NCBI RefSeq assembly: GCF_028369105.1
Contig: NZ_JAQNDO010000001.1
Span: 4,990,501 to 5,054,500, forward strand
DNA length: 64,000 bases
Direction: 5' to 3'
Origin: Polyangium mundeleinium
GTDB lineage: Bacteria > Myxococcota_A > Polyangia > Polyangiales > Polyangiaceae
A model generated the notes under the pieces. That model ran no database searches, had not been told where the DNA came from, and worked only from the letters and a program-made list of their open reading frames with translations. Of the stretch, positions 1-8,790 are shown in pieces (position 1 is the first letter of the stretch; every line of letters starts with the position of its first letter). The translations under genes and the position numbers were made by a program.

Positions 1-2660
1 TCCACGAGGCCGCGGCAGATGTAGAGGCCGAGTCCGAGCCCCTTGATCCGCGTCGCTCCCGCGCTCCCCCGCTGAAAGCGCGAGAAGAGCCGCGGCATGA
101 GCTCGGGATCGATCCCCGGCCCCTCGTTGCACACACCCAGCACGACCTCCCCCGGCACGACCCGCAGCCGGAGCGCGATCGGCGTCCCGGGCCTGCCGTA
201 CTTCACCGCGTTCGAGACCAGGTTCTCCACCACCTGCTGGATGCGCGCCGGGTCGACGTGCACGAGCGGCATGTCCCGATCGATCGAGAGCCAGACGCGC
301 GCGCGCGCCTCCTCGTCAGCCATGTCCTCGACGATCTGGCGCAAGAGCGCCGGCAGGTTCGTCGGGGTCCGGACAAGCTCGAGCTTGTGCGTGTCGAGGC
401 GCGAGAGGTCCGAGAGATCGTCGGTCATGCGGATGAGCCGCTCGGCGCTCGCCCGGATCCGCTCGGCCTTGCGCTTCGTGTTCGGCTCGACGACGTAGCG
501 GGCCAGGTGCGCCGCGGTCGCGAGGATCGTGGTCACGGGCTGCCGGAGGTCGTGCGCGACGATGGTCGTCCACTCTTCCCGCAGCCGTGAGAGCTCCTTG
601 ATCGCGGTGATGTCGCTGAAGAGGACCACCGCGCCGTGGATCAGACCGCTCTCGTCCCGCACGGGCGAGGCGTTGACGAGCGTGTGCATGCTCGTTCCGT
701 TCGGCTGCCTCCGGATGAGCTCGCGGCCGACGACCACCTCGCCGCGCAGCGCGCGCTCGATGCTCAGATCGCCGGTCTCGACCGGCGTGCCGTCCGGGTA
801 CGTGACGGTGCTGCGCAGGGCGTCGAGGTTCGGGTTGGCGTCGACGAGGTTGCCGATGAGCAGATCCGCCATGCGGTTCTGCGTGACCCGCGGCGACGCC
901 ACGCCCTGCCAGAGCTGGATGCCGACCGGCGAGCTCTCGATGACGGCCCGGAGCCAGCGGCGCTCGTCCGCGAGGGCCCTGAGCAGCGCCTCGCGCTCGC
1001 GCTCCGCGCGGCGGAGGTCGGTGATGTCCTGCACGACCCCGAGTACGTTGAGCGGCCGCCCCGCCTCGTCCCGCGTGAGCATGGCCTCGACGTGCACGAT
1101 CCGGAGCTCGCCGTCCGGCCGGACGACCCGGTGCTCGCACGAAAAAGGCTCGCCTTTCTCGACGAGCGAGCGGAAGCCGAGGAGGATCCGCATCCGATCC
1201 TCGGGGTGGAGCACGCCCGCGAGCGTCTGATGTGGCTCGGGGCCCGCGCGCGGCGGCAGGCCGAAGATGCGGTAGACCTCGTCCGACCAGCACGACTCCC
1301 CGGTCGCCGCGTCCCACTCCCAGTGGCCCACGTGCGCAACGGCCTGCGCCCGCGCGAGGCTCTCGCGGCTCCTCCGGAGCGCCTGCTCGGCGCGGCGCTG
1401 CTCGGTCACGTCCTGGAGCGTGCCGACGATCCGCACGGCCTTGCCCGCGGCGTCGCACTCGATGTCGGCCTCCTGGTGGAGGAGCCGCTCCTCGCCGTCC
1501 GGGCGGCGGATGTGGATGTCGACCGAGAAGCTCCGGCCGGTCTTCAGCGCCGCTTCGTAGGCCGCGCGCAGGCGCGCCTGCTCCTCGGGGCTCATCCGCG
1601 CCTCCAGGATCGCGTTCGCGTCCCGGAGCGTGCGCGGGGTGGGGGTGGGCTCGAGGCCGAGCAGGCGATAACACTCCTCCGACCAGCGGACCTCGTTGCC
1701 CCGGATGTCCCAGTCGATGCTGCCCACGCGCGCGACCCGCTGCGCGCGCGAAAGGCTCTCATGGTCGCGCCGGATTCGCTCCGCGGCGCGGTTCTGTTCC
1801 GTCACGTCCGAAAACCCCGCCACGTGGCAGCCGGGGACGACGTTCGCCCGCGCGTGATACGCGACGTCGATCGTACTGCCGTCGCCCCGGACGAGGGTGA
1901 AATGGCCGGATTGGATTCCTTCGACCAAGAACGTTCGCCAGAGCTCCTCGAACCGGGCATTGCCGTGGGCCGTCGTGATTTCGTGGATCGAGAGGTTCAG
2001 CATCTCCTCGCGGCTCCGGCCGAGCAGGCTGCAGGCCGCGGCATTCGCCTCGACGAAGCGGCCGTCGTCGTTCGCGACGAGGATGCTGCCCATCGCGACG
2101 TCGAAGAATCGTTGAAACGCGAATTGCCAGGCCTCGGCTTTGGCTTCGGCCTCGGCTTGTGCCTGCTTTTCCTCGAGCACGCTCGCCGCGAGGCCGGCCA
2201 GCGCTTCGAACGTGTCGCGGGTCCTGGGGCTGGTCGGTCGGGAAAAGCCCGCGACGAGCGCGCCGGTGCGTCCGCCGGGCAGGTCGACGGGCGCGGCGAT
2301 GAAATGGCGCACGCCGCTCGCCGTGTGGGCCATGCGGACGTCCTCGGGTGCCGTGGGCGCTTTGGCGTCGGCGGCCTCGGTCGTGCCGTCGCGGACGACG
2401 CGAGCGACGAGGCTCGACGCGGTCAAGGGGATGCGGTGGAGCGGCTCGGGCCATTCCGGCGGGCCGCCTCGATGGGCGACGAGCTCGAGCGCGCGTCTCG
2501 CGTTCGGCAGGTAAAGCAGGAGAACATCGGCTTCGAGCGCGTGGAGCGCCGTGGTGTACAGGCGCTCGAAGGGCTTCGCCACGGATTCGCGTGTCCAGTC
2601 ACGCGCGGCAGAGCCCTCCATGGCATGCGGCCCGGGGCCGGTGCCCATGCCCATCCCCAT
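1..2660 (-). CDS. GAF/multi-PAS sensor histidine kinase (partial, C-terminus outside window)
   Basis: The reading frame is open from an ATG at 2660 (further in-frame ATGs at 2654 and 2648) through the left edge, giving at least 886 residues. It starts with a GAF-like domain (about 20-165), followed by four PAS units (starting near 183, 308, 440 and 567). A HisKA dimerisation helix follows with VAHDLRQPVT, phospho-acceptor about His703. The ATPase domain shows the N box ENLVSNAVKYG near residue 810 and the late glycine motif GLGLGLYIC at the window edge. The G1 box reads NEGPGI, with Asn in place of the usual Asp. No membrane segment is seen, so it is probably a cytoplasmic sensor. Its partner regulator is not in the window. 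The kinase family is certain; the signal sensed is unknown. Confidence 0.9.
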   Translation of the reverse strand, partial: MGMGMGTGPGPHAMEGSAARDWTRESVAKPFERLYTTALHALEADVLLLYLPNARRALELVAHRGGPPEWPEPLHRIPLTASSLVARVVRDGTTEAADAKAPTAPEDVRMAHTASGVRHFIAAPVDLPGGRTGALVAGFSRPTSPRTRDTFEALAGLAASVLEEKQAQAEAEAKAEAWQFAFQRFFDVAMGSILVANDDGRFVEANAAACSLLGRSREEMLNLSIHEITTAHGNARFEELWRTFLVEGIQSGHFTLVRGDGSTIDVAYHARANVVPGCHVAGFSDVTEQNRAAERIRRDHESLSRAQRVARVGSIDWDIRGNEVRWSEECYRLLGLEPTPTPRTLRDANAILEARMSPEEQARLRAAYEAALKTGRSFSVDIHIRRPDGEERLLHQEADIECDAAGKAVRIVGTLQDVTEQRRAEQALRRSRESLARAQAVAHVGHWEWDAATGESCWSDEVYRIFGLPPRAGPEPHQTLAGVLHPEDRMRILLGFRSLVEKGEPFSCEHRVVRPDGELRIVHVEAMLTRDEAGRPLNVLGVVQDITDLRRAEREREALLRALADERRWLRAVIESSPVGIQLWQGVASPRVTQNRMADLLIGNLVDANPNLDALRSTVTYPDGTPVETGDLSIERALRGEVVVGRELIRRQPNGTSMHTLVNASPVRDESGLIHGAVVLFSDITAIKELSRLREEWTTIVAHDLRQPVTTILATAAHLARYVVEPNTKRKAERIRASAERLIRMTDDLSDLSRLDTHKLELVRTPTNLPALLRQIVEDMADEEARARVWLSIDRDMPLVHVDPARIQQVVENLVSNAVKYGRPGTPIALRLRVVPGEVVLGVCNEGPGIDPELMPRLFSRFQRGSAGATRIKGLGLGLYICRGLV

Positions 2661-2862
2661 CCATGCTGGCCAGGTTGTTCCCCTCCACTTGCTCACGTGA
2701 GCGCCGCTGGTTTGCTGAACGAACCATGAAGCTAACACAAGCGGAATCGATCGAGAATGGCTCGTCGAGCCTGCGCGTGCCTCCGGTTTGCGCGGGACGC
2801 GGCCGAGCGCGGGCGTGCGACGTGCTGCGGACGGCGGCTTGGTGGCTTGGCGACGGGGCGCT

Positions 2863-4647
2863 TCAGCCGGGTCGGTTGTAATTTGTGTCTTCGAGGAGGA
2901 TGACGTTCGTCTTCGAGCGGGTCTCGCCGACGTTCGTCACGTAGACGGCGGGCTTGTCCTGAACGGGACAGACCTTTTCGCAGGCGCCGCAGCCGATGCA
3001 GAGCGAGGGGTCGACGTGCGGGCGCTGCACGTGCACGGTGGTCATCCCGGGCTCCTTGCCGTCCTCGCCCGCCATGGGCAGGCGCTTCGGGATGTCGACC
3101 TCCTCGACCCAGATGGCCTTGGGCGAGGTGGGACAGAACTCTTCACAAACGATGCACGGCGTGGCCATGCCCCAGGGCAGGCAGCGGCCCTGATCGTAGA
3201 ACGCGGTGCCGATCGAGACGGGCTTCTGGCCAATGCCGAGCTTCTGGTCCTCGGTGATCTTCTGGATTGCGCCGGTCGGACAAACTTGGCCGCAGAGCAC
3301 GCAGGAGTGCTCACAATAACCGATGCGGGGGATGAGGATCGGCGTCCAGATGCCCTCGACGCCGGCCTCGAAGAACGCCGGGTGCAGGGCGTTGTTCGGG
3401 CAGACCTTCATGCATTCGGCGCAGCGGATGCAGCGCTCGAGGAACTCGCGCTCCTCGACCGAGCCGGGCGGGCGGATGACGCGGTGGTCGTAGTTCGCGT
3501 CGATGACGTCGGCGATGCGCATCGCCGGGATGACGACGGCGCCCGCCGCGGCCGAGGCAATGGCCGTGCGGCGGCCCGTGTCCGGCTTCGAGATCGTGCT
3601 CTTGCGGCTCGGGAGGAAGCGGAACTTGATCACGTCCTCCGGGCAGGCATTCTCGCAGTTCAGGCACATGTGGCACTCGTCCTGGCGCCACTTCACGCCC
3701 CCCTGTGGCGAATCCGCGCCCTGGCAATGCACGATGCACAAATTGCAATCGGTGCACTTCGCGTGGTCCTTCTCCATGCCGAAGAGCGCGAAGCGGGCGA
3801 AGACGCCGAGGAACGCGCCGAGCGGGCAGAGGACGCGGCACCAGAACCGCGGGATCACGCGGTTCATGAAGAGGATCGCGACGAGGAGGATCCCGATGAA
3901 CCAGGTCTGGTGGAAATAAAACTGCTTCGATTGCCAGACGGTCTGCGCCAGGAAGTCCTGCGCGGCGTCGGTCGCGCCCTGCACGGGGCGCACGCCGGCC
4001 TGGCCCGCCGCGACGCTCGCGACGCCCATGATGTACTGGAGGGCCGGGACGACGCCGAGGCCGATCGCGCGGACGGCGACGCAGATCGGATCAAAGAGGC
4101 CGCCGATCGCGCTGCCGGCGACGCTCGCCGCGAGGAAGGCGTAGAGCAGGTAATACTTCACCTGCTGCCGCGGCGCGGTCTTGTTCGATTCGACGCGCTT
4201 GTTTCCGCGCAAATAACGGGAGGGGAAGATCCAGCCGAAGAAATGGTGCAGCGTGCCGAACGGGCAGATCCACCCGCAAAAGACGCGGCCGAAGACGAGC
4301 GTGACCGCGAGCAGGCCGACGGACCACGCGAGCCCGCGGTAGACCGTGTGCGTCGAGAGGAGCGTCATCGCCGCGACGAACGGGTCGGCGAGCAGATACG
4401 CCTCGACGGGCAGGGGCAAGCGCACCGCGGTCTCGGCGGACGCGAACGAGCCGCGGAATGCGGTCTGGAAGAGGAAATAAAGAAACAGCGAGAGAAAGCC
4501 GGCCTGCGAGACGCGACGCACCCAGACGAGGATGCGGATCGACAACCGCGCCTCGATGCCCGAGCCGGGGCGCCCTTTCACCTTGGCGGGCTTGGTGGGC
4601 TTGGCAGGCGGGGCCTTGGTCGTTCCGACGACAGCGGGAGCGGCCAT
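2863..4647 (-). CDS. NapH/NosR-like membrane polyferredoxin (4Fe-4S protein)
   Basis: This 594-residue protein has membrane helices in its N-terminal half and many Cys clusters. Motifs seen in order are CRVLCPLGAF, CTDCNLCIVHC, CHMCLNCENACP, CIRCAECMKVCP, CEHSCVLCGQVCP, CIVCEEFCP and CIGCGACEKVCP, enough for several 4Fe-4S clusters. The family (NapH, MauN, NosR C-terminal part) passes electrons between the quinone pool and soluble or periplasmic redox enzymes. The ATG at 4647 is chosen because it lies 2 nt after the stop of the DUF362 gene; the frame is open further upstream but overlaps that gene. The tight spacing means one transcript with DUF362. No catalytic partner enzyme is adjacent, so the electron acceptor is unknown. 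Confidence 0.85.
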   Translation of the reverse strand: MAAPAVVGTTKAPPAKPTKPAKVKGRPGSGIEARLSIRILVWVRRVSQAGFLSLFLYFLFQTAFRGSFASAETAVRLPLPVEAYLLADPFVAAMTLLSTHTVYRGLAWSVGLLAVTLVFGRVFCGWICPFGTLHHFFGWIFPSRYLRGNKRVESNKTAPRQQVKYYLLYAFLAASVAGSAIGGLFDPICVAVRAIGLGVVPALQYIMGVASVAAGQAGVRPVQGATDAAQDFLAQTVWQSKQFYFHQTWFIGILLVAILFMNRVIPRFWCRVLCPLGAFLGVFARFALFGMEKDHAKCTDCNLCIVHCQGADSPQGGVKWRQDECHMCLNCENACPEDVIKFRFLPSRKSTISKPDTGRRTAIASAAAGAVVIPAMRIADVIDANYDHRVIRPPGSVEEREFLERCIRCAECMKVCPNNALHPAFFEAGVEGIWTPILIPRIGYCEHSCVLCGQVCPTGAIQKITEDQKLGIGQKPVSIGTAFYDQGRCLPWGMATPCIVCEEFCPTSPKAIWVEEVDIPKRLPMAGEDGKEPGMTTVHVQRPHVDPSLCIGCGACEKVCPVQDKPAVYVTNVGETRSKTNVILLEDTNYNRPG

Positions 4648-4649
4648 GG

Positions 4650-5621
4650 TCAGACCTCCACCCAGGGCACGTCTTTCCAGTGCATGGTGCCGAGCCCGCG
4701 CTCGTGGGCCATGCGCAGGTACGGGATCTCCTCGGGCGTACGGCCGACGAGCTGGCATCCGTACGCGTCGACGGCGACCTGATCGGTCGAGGCGAGCAGC
4801 ATGCGCATCTCCTTCGCGTCGGCGATGTTGCCGCCCTGGGGGCCGTTGCGCACGAGGACACGCCAGGCGTCGACGATCGTGAGCGTTGGCTGCATGAAGG
4901 TGGCGAGATCCGCGATGGAGACGTCGATGTTCTGGTGGAGCCGGTTGCGGCGCCCGCCGAGCGAGCCGTACCAGTTCTTCATCGCCGCCGTGTACTTCGA
5001 GAGGTTGTGGTGCTTGGCGATGGGGACGTTGATGACCTTGTCCGCGTTGATGAGCGGCGTGTAGACCGGCCACTCGTCGAGGACCTCGCCCTTGAGGCGC
5101 ATGCCGCGGAAGCGGTGCGCCGCGGGGAGCACGACTTCGGCGCCGACGTCGTACGCCGCCTTCCAGATGCCGGAGCGCTGAAAACAGCGGTTCGGCTCGT
5201 TGCACGAGGCGTCCGTGACGACGACGCGCTTGGCGCCCGCGTCGTAGGCGAGCTTGACCACCTCGGCGACGACCCGCGGGTTCGTGTTCGCCGCGTGGAT
5301 CGGGGTGCGATCCCAGCCGATGTTCGGCTTCACGACGACGATGTCGCCGCGCGAGATGAAGCGGTTCATGCCGCCGAGCGCTGCGATCGCCTTGCGCACG
5401 AGCGCCTCGGGCTCGGCCTCGTTCTTCGCGATGACGAGCGTCGGCAGCTTCGCCAGCGCGTCCTTGAGCCGATAATCCCGCGTCTGCGGCCGATCCTTCG
5501 AGGGACCCTCCGTGATCGAGCCGCGATCGAAGCGCATCTTCGCGAGGGCCCCGGCCCCGCCGAGCACGAGCCCCACAGCGGCGAGGCGCTCGATCATCTC
5601 ACGGCGCGAAATGTTACGCAT
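4650..5621 (-). CDS. DUF362 domain protein with Tat-type N-terminus
   Basis: A 323-residue protein beginning MRNISRREMIERLAAVG, a twin-Arg leader followed by a hydrophobic stretch, so export in folded form is likely. The body matches the DUF362 family by its VVVKPNIGWDR segment, the repeated Asp/Asn turns and the conserved ITNVPIAKHH-like region (here VINVPIAKHHN). DUF362 proteins often occur with or fused to ferredoxin domains. Here the next gene, 2 nt downstream, supplies seven Cys clusters. The frame is open another 36 codons upstream, but only the internal ATG gives the signal sequence. The reaction is unknown; an electron-transfer or cofactor-linked job is inferred from the neighbour. 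Confidence 0.8.
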   Translation of the reverse strand: MRNISRREMIERLAAVGLVLGGAGALAKMRFDRGSITEGPSKDRPQTRDYRLKDALAKLPTLVIAKNEAEPEALVRKAIAALGGMNRFISRGDIVVVKPNIGWDRTPIHAANTNPRVVAEVVKLAYDAGAKRVVVTDASCNEPNRCFQRSGIWKAAYDVGAEVVLPAAHRFRGMRLKGEVLDEWPVYTPLINADKVINVPIAKHHNLSKYTAAMKNWYGSLGGRRNRLHQNIDVSIADLATFMQPTLTIVDAWRVLVRNGPQGGNIADAKEMRMLLASTDQVAVDAYGCQLVGRTPEEIPYLRMAHERGLGTMHWKDVPWVEV

Positions 5622-5738
5622 CGGAAGCTTTCCTACGGATAGCAAGGCCGCGCCGGTGGAACAAGCGCGCCGCGCTGCGGAGAAGCTAGTGGGCAGGGGA
5701 GGGGTCGTCGACGAGGATCGACCGCGCAAACGGGGGGG

Positions 5739-7361
5739 CTACGGGGTCGGCGGCGCGGGTGGAGGCGGCGGAGGCGGCGGAGGCGGCGGAGGCGGCGGAG
5801 GCGGTGGAGGGGGAGGGGGCGGGCCCACGGAGGCGAGCGACGTGAGGGCGGGCGGAGGCGAGACGGACGCGGAGGCCGCGGGGAGCGTCGCGCCGGACCC
5901 GGAGGGCTTCATCTCGGCGCGGAGTTTTTCCCGTTCGTCGCTACACGCCTTCTGCTCGGCGACTCCGCGATCCCGCTCCTCGGTGAGCTTCTTCAGCTCC
6001 TCGGCTCTCTTCTCGGCGAGGGCCTTTTGTTCATCGCGCTCGTTTCCCAGGGCGACGCGCTGTTTGTCCCACTCGGCCTCGCGGCGCTTCCACTCGGTCT
6101 CGGCCTTCTCGGTAGTCTCCTCGCACGTCTGCAGGCGCGCCGCGCCCTGGTCGCGGAGCTTCTTGATCTCGATGGCGCAGTCGAGCTCGCTGCCCGACTC
6201 GCAGAGCTTCATCTGCGCGTCGAGCTGCTCGTCGCAGAGCTTTTTGTCCTTGCCCCAGGACGCCTTGCACTTGTCGACGTCCGACATCGCCGTCTTGTAG
6301 GAGGCGTTGCAGATCTCGATCTGATCGAATCGCCGTGCGCCTTCGGCCCGCGCGCGTTCGAGCTCGGTCGCGAGCTTGAAGGTCTCCCGTTTGGAGAAGG
6401 CGACGACGGCGCCCGCGGCGGCGAGAAGCAGGAGCGCGCCCGCCGACACGCGGAAGGCCTGGAGCGCGGCGCGTTGCTTCTGCCGTTGCCGCTCCTCGGC
6501 GCGGGTGATCGCGCGCTCCGGTTCGAGCAAGACGTCGAGCTCCTCGGCGAGCTCGCTCATCGCCGGCCGCTCGCGCGGATCGTGCGAGAGCCACCGCGTG
6601 AGCGCCCGATCGATCATGCCACGCGCTTCGCCGCGCACCTCGGGGAGCGCGCCCTCGGGCAGCGGGTGTTTCGCGCGGACGTCGAGCGCCCGTTCGAGGT
6701 CGTCCATCGTGTTCGCCGAGGCGCCGGGGTAGCGGTCCTCGCCGACGAGCGAGACGAGCAGCGTCGCAGCGAGGCAATACGTGTCCATCTTCTCGCTGAT
6801 GGGCAGATCCCCGGGGTTGCCCTTCATCGCGGCGAGCTGCTCCGGCGAGGCGTAGAGCGCCGTGCCCGCGACGAACGTGCCCTCACGCTCCGCCGCGACG
6901 CCGAGGTCGAGCAAGATCGGGTGCACGCGCCCGCCGAACGTGGCCAGGAAGATGTTGTCCGGCTTGATGTCCTGATGCCGGAGGCCCGCGGCGTGCAGCG
7001 CTTCGAGGCCGCGGGCGATCGCGAGGACGACGTCGTGGGCCTCGCGCAGGCCGAGGGGCCCGCGTTCGAGCCGCTCGGCGAGGGTCTCGCCGCGGTAGAC
7101 GGGCATCGTCAGCCACACGTACTCGGGCGTCGTGCCGTGGTCCTTCATCTGGACGACGTTCGGGTGGCCGACCGTCGCCAGCATGACGAGCTCGCGCTCG
7201 ACGTTGCGCCCGGCGAAGTGCGATCGCGGCAGGATCTTCAGCGCGACCTGGTGCTCGGGGACGTCCTCGCGCTGGGCGACGTAGACCTTGCCGAACATGC
7301 CGGCGCCGAGCAGGCGCTTCAGGCGGTAGACGCCGCCCACGACGTCGTCGATGGTCGGCAT
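5739..7361 (-). CDS. Membrane-anchored Ser/Thr protein kinase with coiled coil and poly-Pro tail
   Basis: A 540-residue protein with an N-terminal Hanks-type kinase: Gly loop GAGMFGKVY (about 19-27), catalytic Lys42, HQDIKPDN with Asp131, and DLG in place of DFG at 152-154. HQD replaces the usual HRD, removing the Arg that normally senses activation-loop phosphate. A single membrane span (GALLLLAAAGAVVAF) separates the cytoplasmic kinase from an outer part. The outer part is a long charged coiled coil with scattered Cys residues and ends in more than 20 consecutive prolines. The ATG at 7361 is chosen because the kinase fold begins there; the frame is open to 7679, but that stretch has no recognisable domain and faces the next promoter. 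Targets are unknown. Confidence 0.85.
   Translation of the reverse strand: MPTIDDVVGGVYRLKRLLGAGMFGKVYVAQREDVPEHQVALKILPRSHFAGRNVERELVMLATVGHPNVVQMKDHGTTPEYVWLTMPVYRGETLAERLERGPLGLREAHDVVLAIARGLEALHAAGLRHQDIKPDNIFLATFGGRVHPILLDLGVAAEREGTFVAGTALYASPEQLAAMKGNPGDLPISEKMDTYCLAATLLVSLVGEDRYPGASANTMDDLERALDVRAKHPLPEGALPEVRGEARGMIDRALTRWLSHDPRERPAMSELAEELDVLLEPERAITRAEERQRQKQRAALQAFRVSAGALLLLAAAGAVVAFSKRETFKLATELERARAEGARRFDQIEICNASYKTAMSDVDKCKASWGKDKKLCDEQLDAQMKLCESGSELDCAIEIKKLRDQGAARLQTCEETTEKAETEWKRREAEWDKQRVALGNERDEQKALAEKRAEELKKLTEERDRGVAEQKACSDEREKLRAEMKPSGSGATLPAASASVSPPPALTSLASVGPPPPPPPPPPPPPPPPPPPPPPAPPTP
5761..5819. repeat. 9-bp GGAGGCGGC tandem repeat encoding the poly-Pro tail
   Basis: The unit GGAGGCGGC repeats about four times and then degrades to GGTGGAGGGGGAGGGGGC. 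On the minus strand it encodes the proline run at the C-terminus of the kinase. The unit is a multiple of three, so slippage would lengthen or shorten the tail without a frameshift. Confidence 0.8.
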
Positions 7362-7681
7362 GATGACCACCGAGGGCGGGCTCGCGCTCTCGTGCGGGAG
7401 GGCGCCGGCGCGCTGGGAGTCGTCCACGACGGTCACGGCGTAGGCGTGCACGGTGACGGTGGCGCGGAGGTTCGAGCTCTTCACGGCGAGAACGAGCGTA
7501 CCGCGATGCCTCCCCGCGCCGCGAGAAAGCAGCAGTGCGCCCCGCGCTGGCTCGGCGCGTGCAAGCCCCTCGGGCAGGCCCTGGCCGCCGAGCAAGGAGG
7601 TGCCGCTCGGGGGGAGCTCTCCCCGGTTGCGTGACTCGGGGTGAGCCTGCAACCTGCGCTCCCCAGGGAAAAGGAGCATCC
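7362..7681. other. Divergent intergenic region between kinase and stress-protein genes
   Basis: About 320 bases lie between the kinase start and the universal stress protein start. The minus-strand frame is open throughout, so an N-terminal extension of the kinase of up to 106 residues cannot be excluded. A clear AAGGAG ribosome binding site lies just upstream of 7682. No hairpin or other element stands out. Promoters for both genes are expected here but were not identified. Confidence 0.5.
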
Positions 7682-8113
7682 ATGACGACGGGAGCGAACG
7701 AGAAACTGCTGGTCCCCATCGACTTCGAAGCCGCCTCGGCCAAGGCGCTCGCGCTGGCGAAGGATCTCGCCGCGCGCCTCGGAGGCCAGGTCGTGCTGGT
7801 GCACGCCTACCAGCTCCCGGTCTACACGTACCCGGGCCTCGAACCGACGCTTCTCCCCGGTTTCCACACGGAGGTGGCCGCGGCGGCGCAACGCGCGGTG
7901 GAGCAACTCGCGCAGCAGGAAGGCGTGTCCGCGGTGTTGCGCCAGGGCGATCCCGCGACGGAGGTGCTCGCGGCAGCGGAGGAGCTCGGCGCGACGATGA
8001 TCGTCATGGGCACACACGGGCGCACCGGCGTCGCACACCTGATCCTCGGCAGCGTGGCGGAGAAGATCGTGCGCAAGAGCTCGGTCCCCGTGGTGACGGT
8101 GCGGGCGGACTGA
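7682..8113 (+). CDS. Universal stress protein (UspA family)
   Basis: A single-domain 143-residue Usp. It has the beta-strand start KLLVPIDFE with the nucleotide-contacting Asp, and the ATP-binding signature GTHGRTGVAHLILGS near residues 101-115. A complete ATP signature suggests the ATP-binding subclass. The ATG is preceded by AAAAGGAG at a good distance. The CDP-alcohol phosphatidyltransferase gene follows after 21 nt, so the two may share a transcript. The regulated process is unknown. Confidence 0.9.
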   Translation: MTTGANEKLLVPIDFEAASAKALALAKDLAARLGGQVVLVHAYQLPVYTYPGLEPTLLPGFHTEVAAAAQRAVEQLAQQEGVSAVLRQGDPATEVLAAAEELGATMIVMGTHGRTGVAHLILGSVAEKIVRKSSVPVVTVRAD

Positions 8114-8134
8114 ACGATCCCGGGGGGGGTTCGG

Positions 8135-8707
8135 ATGCCGCAGTACCGTGTCGCTGATCTCGGCCTCTTGCCGAACGTCCTCAGCGCGTTGCGCCTGCCG
8201 CTCGCGGTGGTCTTCCCGTTCGTCGTCGACGACGTACGGGCCGCGCTCGCCGTGCTGTTCGCGGCCGCGCTGACGGACGTGCTCGACGGGTGGCTCGCGC
8301 GGCGTCGGGGGCAGCTCACGGCCGTGGGGGCGGTCGTGGATCCGATCGCGGACAAGGTCTTCGCGGTGACCGTGGTGGTCACGTTGCTCTACACCCGGCG
8401 CATGCCCGCGTGGGCGCCCCTGGCCTTGCTCTCGCGCGAGATCCTGGAAGCGCCGCTGCTCGCGTGGGTGCTCGTGAGCCGGAGGTTCCGCGGGGCGCGG
8501 CGGGCGGGGGCGCGGGCGAACGTGCCTGGCAAGCTCGCGACGTGCGTGCAGTTCGTCGCGGTGGTCACGGCGATCACGGCGCCTCATCTCGTGGAGGGCG
8601 CGCTCGTCGCGTCGGCGTGCGTGGGGACCTTGGCGGGTGTGTCGTACTGGACGCGCGAAATCGAGCGGGCGCGGAGGCTCGCGGGCGGGTCGCCGCGCGG
8701 CACCTGA
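8135..8707 (+). CDS. CDP-alcohol phosphatidyltransferase family membrane protein
   Basis: A 190-residue hydrophobic protein carrying the full CDP-alcohol phosphotransferase signature, DG-x2-AR-x8-G-x3-D-x3-D, in LDGWLARRRG through AVVDPIADK. Enzymes of this family (PgsA and relatives) transfer a phosphatidyl group from CDP-diacylglycerol to an alcohol at the inner membrane. Substrate choice (glycerol phosphate, inositol phosphate or other) cannot be read from the motif. The length fits a PgsA-like protein. The universal stress gene lies immediately upstream on the same strand. Confidence 0.85.
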   Translation: MPQYRVADLGLLPNVLSALRLPLAVVFPFVVDDVRAALAVLFAAALTDVLDGWLARRRGQLTAVGAVVDPIADKVFAVTVVVTLLYTRRMPAWAPLALLSREILEAPLLAWVLVSRRFRGARRAGARANVPGKLATCVQFVAVVTAITAPHLVEGALVASACVGTLAGVSYWTREIERARRLAGGSPRGT

Positions 8708-8790
8708 GGCGCACGAGCCCCTTCGCGCGCGACGTGTGCCCATGTAGTGTGGCTGTCGCGCTCCGAAGGCTTCCTCGACCAGGACGAACG

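Noticed and set aside
636-2729. Long plus-strand frame opposite the histidine kinase
   Set aside because: Shadow of the kinase; only the minus frame gives PAS, HisKA and ATPase motifs.
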